From Leucobacter sp. 7(1) (GTDB lineage Bacteria > Actinomycetota > Actinomycetes > Actinomycetales > Microbacteriaceae), in NCBI RefSeq assembly GCF_900163635.1, contig NZ_FUID01000078.1:1-64000 (forward strand): a DNA stretch of 64,000 nucleotides, read 5' to 3'. Of the stretch, positions 60,394 to 64,000 are shown piece after piece; positions within the stretch are counted from its first letter, which is position 1; the number at the start of each line of letters is the position of its first letter. Made by a program: the position numbers and the translations under genes. Below the pieces are notes generated by a model that saw only the letters and a program-made list of their open reading frames with translations, searched no databases and had not been told where the DNA came from.

Positions 60394-60621
60394 TTAGGAC
60401 TTCTGTGAGAGCCCGCGGAGCGCGTCCTCAAGTTCGGCATCGGCGTCTGCTTCATCGGCCTCGGCCTCGGCCTCATAGCCCGAAGTAAACGCCCGACTGA
60501 ATTCGCTCATGCCGCGGTTCACGCGGTCAAAGAAGCGGCGTCCCTCGGTCGTCTGATTCACGAAGTGTGCGGCAATGAACCCCAATACGGCTCCGGACAC
60601 CAGCCACGTCAGCTTGCGCAT
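60394..60621 (-). CDS. small membrane protein between rpsD and alaS
   Basis: 75 residues: an N-terminal TM (about 4-22, LTWLVSGAVLGFIAAHFV), then QTTEGRRFFDRVNRGMSEFSRAF and an acidic tail (EAEAEADEADADAELED). Looks like a conserved actinobacterial protein of this locus; function not known. GGAGGA lies seven bases before ATG 60621. Confidence 0.8.
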   Translation of the reverse strand: MRKLTWLVSGAVLGFIAAHFVNQTTEGRRFFDRVNRGMSEFSRAFTSGYEAEAEADEADADAELEDALRGLSQKS

Positions 60622-60732
60622 GTCTCATTCCTCCATTCGGCGAGCAAGCACGGCACAGCCGCACCAGAAAGCAACCTCAAGCTTAGTGGGTCACACTCTC
60701 CCAGCTTTGGATATGTGTTCCCCATGAAAACA

Positions 60733-60768
60733 CCGCAGGGGCACCGAATTTCTTCGGTGCCCCTGCGG
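60733..60768 (-). terminator. terminator of rpsD
   Basis: Perfect 16-bp stem (60733-60748 with 60753-60768), four-base loop, 20 bp after the rpsD stop. Confidence 0.85.
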
Positions 60769-60788
60769 GTCAAACGGTTCGGCGCGAC

Positions 60789-61418
60789 TTAGCGGCCCGA
60801 GTAGAACTCGACCACGAGCTGCACTTCACAGGTCACGGGGACCTCAGCGCGCTTCGGGCGACGCACGAGGCGTGCCTGAAGCTTGTCGAGCTCAACCTCG
60901 AGGTAGCCCGGAACCGGGGGGAGAACCTCGGCGTGGCCGCCTGCAGCAGCGACCTGGAAGGGCTCGGTGCCCTCGGAGCGCTCCTTGACGTGGATGAGCT
61001 GTCCCGGCTTCACGCGGAAGGAGGGGCGGTCGACGATCTTGCCGTCAACGAGGATGTGACGGTGCACAACCATCTGGCGCGCCTGCGCCGTGGTGCGTGC
61101 GAAGCCTGCGCGCAGCACGAGTGCGTCGAGACGCATCTCGAGGAGCTCGACCAGGTTCTCACCGGTCAGGCCGTCCTGACGACGGGCTTCCTTGAAGGCG
61201 ATGGTGAGCTGCTTCTCGCGGATGCCGTACTGGGCGCGAAGACGCTGCTTCTCACGCAGACGCACCGCGTAGTCGCTGTCGCTCTTACGCTTGGTGCGGC
61301 CATGCTGGCCGGGGCCGTAGGGGCGCTTCTCGAGGTAGCGAGCTGCCTTCGGGGTCAGGGCAATCCCGAGCGAGCGGGAAAGACGGGTCTGTGAGCGGGT
61401 ACGCGACGTTGTCGACAC
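60789..61418 (-). CDS. rpsD: 30S ribosomal protein S4
   Basis: 209 residues. RTRLSRSLGIALTPKAARYLEKRPYGPGQHG, KQLTIAFKEARRQDGLTGENLVELLEMRLD and the S4 RNA-binding domain ARQMVVHRHILVDGKIVDRPSF. No CxxC zinc pairs at the N-terminus, so it is the zinc-free form. GTG 61418 has AAGGA five bases upstream. Monocistronic here, away from the main ribosomal operon. Confidence 0.98.
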   Translation of the reverse strand: MSTTSRTRSQTRLSRSLGIALTPKAARYLEKRPYGPGQHGRTKRKSDSDYAVRLREKQRLRAQYGIREKQLTIAFKEARRQDGLTGENLVELLEMRLDALVLRAGFARTTAQARQMVVHRHILVDGKIVDRPSFRVKPGQLIHVKERSEGTEPFQVAAAGGHAEVLPPVPGYLEVELDKLQARLVRRPKRAEVPVTCEVQLVVEFYSGR

Positions 61419-61675
61419 GTGTGTCCTTTCAGGTTTCTAGCGTTCCGCGATCCATAGCTGAATCGCGTGTTCTCTCGGCCACGCTGCGCCCGCATTCATC
61501 AGCTTTCGCTGGCAATGCACGCGACGCAGCACACCGTGTTTCGGTGAGGGAACGACCAGCGCAGAAACCCGGCTACAGGGTACCTGCCACAAGAGTTCGT
61601 CCGCAGCCAGCGACGAGCTCAGTGTTGGCCAGCGTTCAGCATATCACGGGAGCGCACCCCGGCGCGCGCCGCGCC
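61419..61675 (-). promoter_or_regulatory. long leader and promoter of rpsD
   Basis: 257 bp without a gene. A TATGCT -10 candidate at 61638-61643 predicts a leader of about 210 nt. It contains CACCG/CGGTG (61532-61546) and other short stems. S4 is an autoregulator in many bacteria, so this leader may be a binding target, but I cannot match a known structure. Confidence 0.4.
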
Positions 61676-63004
61676 CTACTCGGAGCGAGTGATCCGCCGA
61701 ATCTTCTCGAGCCGCTCCGCAACCTCACGCTCGTTCCCGTGGGCCGTCGGCGCGTAGTACTCTCGCCCCACAAGCTCATCCGGGAGGTACTGCTGCGGGG
61801 ACACCCCGCGCGGGTCGCTGTGTGGGTAGCGATACCCCTTGCCGTGCCCCATCCGTTTTGCGCCCGGGTAGTGCGCGTCACGCAGGTGCAACGGCACGAG
61901 TCCAAACCGGCCGGCCTTCACATCAGCAATGGCCGAATCGATGGCGGAGATGACGGCGTTCGATTTCGGAGCCGTGGCGATATAGATCGTTGCCTCGGCG
62001 AGCGGAATTCGCGCTTCCGGCAGCCCGACCAGCTGTGTCGCTTCGGCGGCGGCCACCGCGATCACGAGCGCTTGCGGATCGGCCATCCCGACATCCTCCG
62101 CCGCGTGCACCATGAGCCGACGAGCAATGAAGCGGGGATCCTCCCCCGCCTCGATCATGCGGGCCAGATAGTGGATCGCGGCATCCGGGTCAGAACCACG
62201 CATCGACTTAATGAACGCGCTCGTCACGTCGTAGTGCTGGTCCCCGTTACGGTCATACCGCAGGAGCGCTCGGTTCACGGCGGCAGAAACAATCTCCGGA
62301 GTGACGCGGGGTGAGTCCTCCTCCGTGTCCAGGGCGATCGCTGAGCTCGCGGCAGCCTCCAGACTTGTCAGCGCTCGGCGCGCATCACCAGACGCCAGCT
62401 GCACAAGTGCGTCAACAGCCTCGGGCTCCACCTCCACCGCATCGCCGAGCCCCCGCGGGTCTGCGATAGCGCGCCGGATCAGGTCGCCGAGCTCGGACTC
62501 TTGCAGCGGCTCCAGTGTGAGCAGGAGCGAGCGCGAGAGCAGCGGGCTGATCACCGAGAACGAAGGGTTTTCCGTTGTCGCCGCGACGAGCGTGACCCAG
62601 CCATTCTCCACCCCGGGCAACAGTGCATCCTGCTGCGCCTTGGTAAAGCGATGGATCTCATCGAGGAACAAGACTGTCGCCATCCCGTAGAGATCGCGAT
62701 CGTTGAGCGCGCGCTCCATCACGACCCGCACGTCCTTCACCCCCGCGGTCACCGCCGAGAGTTCCACAAAGCGCCGGCCGCTCGAGTGCGCGATGGCCTG
62801 GGCGAGCGTTGTCTTGCCGGTGCCCGGCGGGCCCCACAAAATCACCGACACCGCACCGCCGCCCCCATCGGTATCGGCGGCAAGCACACGCAGCGGAGAA
62901 CCCGGGCGCAGCAGGTGCTGTTGCCCCACAACCTCATCGAGCGAGCGCGGGCGCATCCGCACCGCGAGCGGCGCGGTGGCGGCCGGCATTCCCTGAGTGT
63001 CCAC
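61676..63004 (-). CDS. rarA: replication-associated recombination protein A
   Basis: 442-residue AAA+ protein of the MgsA/RarA family. Walker A GPPGTGKT at 58-65, Walker [21 protein letters not shown], sensor 1 [12 protein letters not shown], sensor 2 with DARRAL, and the C-terminal RarA part with SFIKS-like [22 protein letters not shown]. It acts at stalled replication forks. I prefer GTG 63004, seven bases after a TAGCAT box; ATG 63013 overlaps that box. Confidence 0.95.
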   Translation of the reverse strand: MDTQGMPAATAPLAVRMRPRSLDEVVGQQHLLRPGSPLRVLAADTDGGGGAVSVILWGPPGTGKTTLAQAIAHSSGRRFVELSAVTAGVKDVRVVMERALNDRDLYGMATVLFLDEIHRFTKAQQDALLPGVENGWVTLVAATTENPSFSVISPLLSRSLLLTLEPLQESELGDLIRRAIADPRGLGDAVEVEPEAVDALVQLASGDARRALTSLEAAASSAIALDTEEDSPRVTPEIVSAAVNRALLRYDRNGDQHYDVTSAFIKSMRGSDPDAAIHYLARMIEAGEDPRFIARRLMVHAAEDVGMADPQALVIAVAAAEATQLVGLPEARIPLAEATIYIATAPKSNAVISAIDSAIADVKAGRFGLVPLHLRDAHYPGAKRMGHGKGYRYPHSDPRGVSPQQYLPDELVGREYYAPTAHGNEREVAERLEKIRRITRSE

Positions 63005-63010
63005 GTCCCC

Positions 63011-63016
63011 CATGCT
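63011..63016 (-). promoter_or_regulatory. -10 box of leaderless rarA promoter
   Basis: TAGCAT read leftward followed by GGGGGAC and the GTG at 63004. Confidence 0.45.
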
Positions 63017-63110
63017 AGCGACCACCGCTGACACGGGATCCTGGGGCTCCTCGCGCAGGAGCGCCGAGCAAGATACCGGTGCGAGCAGGGCCCCTTCTGC
63101 GCGCGTCCAG

Positions 63111-63138
63111 TTCGGCAGGCCGCGCACTGTGGCATAGT
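63111..63138 (+). promoter_or_regulatory. candidate promoter of the DUF349 gene
   Basis: TTCGGC (63111-63116), 16-bp spacer and CATAGT (63133-63138). It would give a leader of about 55 nt before GTG 63199. Confidence 0.35.
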
Positions 63139-63198
63139 GGAGGGGTCTATCCCGTATGGTCGGCACGCCCGGCCCACACACGTTAAGTGAGCAGAACC

Positions 63199-64000
63199 GT
63201 GAGCGAAGCGACCAACGAAACGCCCTGGGGACGAGTCGATGACGACCGTACCGTGTATGTGCGCGAGGGTGACGGTGAACGCGTGGTCGGATCTTTCCCC
63301 GACGGCACGCCCGAAGAGGCCCTCGCCTACTTCACCCGGAAGTTTGCCGACATCGAGGGTCAGGTGACCCTGCTTGAGGCCCGCATCGCGCGTGGCACCG
63401 CGGACGCCTCCGCGGCCGATTCCGTGGCCAAGCTCACGGCCCTGCTCGTCGAGCCTGCCGCAGTGGGTGACATCGCGGGGCTGCGTGCCCGCGTGGAGAA
63501 GCTCGGGTCGAAGACCGCCGAGCTCAGCGAAAAGCAGCAGGCGGAGCGTGAAGTCGCCCGTCAGGAGGCAATCGCAAAGCGTGAGGCTATTGTGACCGAG
63601 GCCGAGCGCCTCGCTGCGCAACCCGAGGCCTCAGTCCGGTGGAAGGACACGAGCCTCGCTTTCGAACAGCTCTTCACCGACTGGCAGAGCGCGCAGCGCA
63701 GCGGACCCCAGGTTCCGAAGGGGCAGGCGGACGCACTGTGGAAGCGATTCCGCACCGCACGTCAGACCTTCGACAGCGCTCGTCGCGCGCACTTCGCGCA
63801 GATGGACGCCACCAACAAGGATGTGAAGCAGCGCAAGGAGCGGATCATCGCCGCGGCCGAAGCGCTCGCCCCGAAGGGCATCGACGGCATCCCGAGCTAC
63901 CGCAATCTGCTCGAGGATTGGAAGGCCGCGGGTCGCGCCAGCCGCAAGGTCGACGATCAGCTGTGGGCACGGTTCAAGGCCGCGGGCGACGTCCTCTACC
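63199..64000 (+). CDS. DUF349 domain-containing protein (partial, 3' end outside window)
   Basis: At least 267 residues, running off the window edge without a stop. After [29 protein letters not shown] the protein is charged and coiled-coil-like, with the repeated DUF349 pattern: W-x-x-x-x-x-S/G and R/K-F ([65 protein letters not shown]). Start GTG 63199. Function unknown; in actinobacteria it neighbours rarA and rpsD often, as here. Confidence 0.88.
   Translation, partial: MSEATNETPWGRVDDDRTVYVREGDGERVVGSFPDGTPEEALAYFTRKFADIEGQVTLLEARIARGTADASAADSVAKLTALLVEPAAVGDIAGLRARVEKLGSKTAELSEKQQAEREVARQEAIAKREAIVTEAERLAAQPEASVRWKDTSLAFEQLFTDWQSAQRSGPQVPKGQADALWKRFRTARQTFDSARRAHFAQMDATNKDVKQRKERIIAAAEALAPKGIDGIPSYRNLLEDWKAAGRASRKVDDQLWARFKAAGDVLY

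Overview
This window is GC-rich chromosomal DNA from an actinobacterium, most likely of the family Microbacteriaceae (a Leucobacter-like genus is my best guess; it rests on gene content, not on a search). The signs are an archaeal-type aspartyl-tRNA synthetase, an actinobacterial IHF domain fused to guanylate kinase, a DUF222/HNH protein, SipW-dependent secreted proteins with a choice-of-anchor-G-like member, a PyrR-led pyr operon, and many leaderless starts with a TANNNT box 6-7 nt before the start codon. I see no rRNA, tRNA, CRISPR array, transposase or prophage gene. Codon use is uniform, so nothing clearly looks recently acquired.

Layout. 1-4518: SDR oxidoreductase, AraC-type regulator, VOC protein, then an XRE-cupin regulator divergent from a thioredoxin-reductase-like flavoprotein and a methyltransferase. 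4670-8546: four-gene surface-protein locus (alternate-signal-peptide protein, SipW-type signal peptidase, two membrane or secreted proteins). 8621-9964: aspS. 10130-14241: polar amino acid/cystine-type ABC importer, luciferase-like monooxygenase and GNAT, resembling loci that salvage modified cysteines. 14277-21764: MurR/RpiR regulator followed by a carbohydrate/glycerophosphate-type ABC importer that encloses a tyrosine-type phosphatase and a metallophosphodiesterase. 21928-24438: DUF222/HNH protein and an HdeD-like membrane protein. 24480-28385: iron-siderophore ABC operon behind a DtxR/IdeR-like box.

28511-39327 is one long leftward run: pyrR-pyrB-pyrC-(membrane protein)-carA-carB-pyrF-gmk-DMT transporter, its genes joined mostly by 4-nt overlaps, with a PyrR-type RNA hairpin in front of pyrR. 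39469-40451: efp-nusB. 40671-45850: hotdog thioesterase, then a VWA protein with an unknown partner, divergent from a MoxR-type ATPase that carries ten Gly-Pro-Ser repeats. 45973-51934: nitrate/sulfonate/taurine-type ABC importer with an Ldh-family dehydrogenase, a BAAT-like hydrolase and a DUF1684 protein.

52169-61418 is a second long leftward housekeeping run: rpsD, a small membrane protein, alaS, ruvX, mltG, aroE, aroC, aroK, aroB. 61676-63004: rarA. From 63199 to the window edge: start of a DUF349 protein. The two housekeeping runs are core metabolism (pyrimidine and shikimate pathways, translation, cell-wall synthesis). The accessory part is mostly four ABC importers, each with its own catabolic or handling enzymes, plus the SipW surface locus and the MoxR/VWA module.
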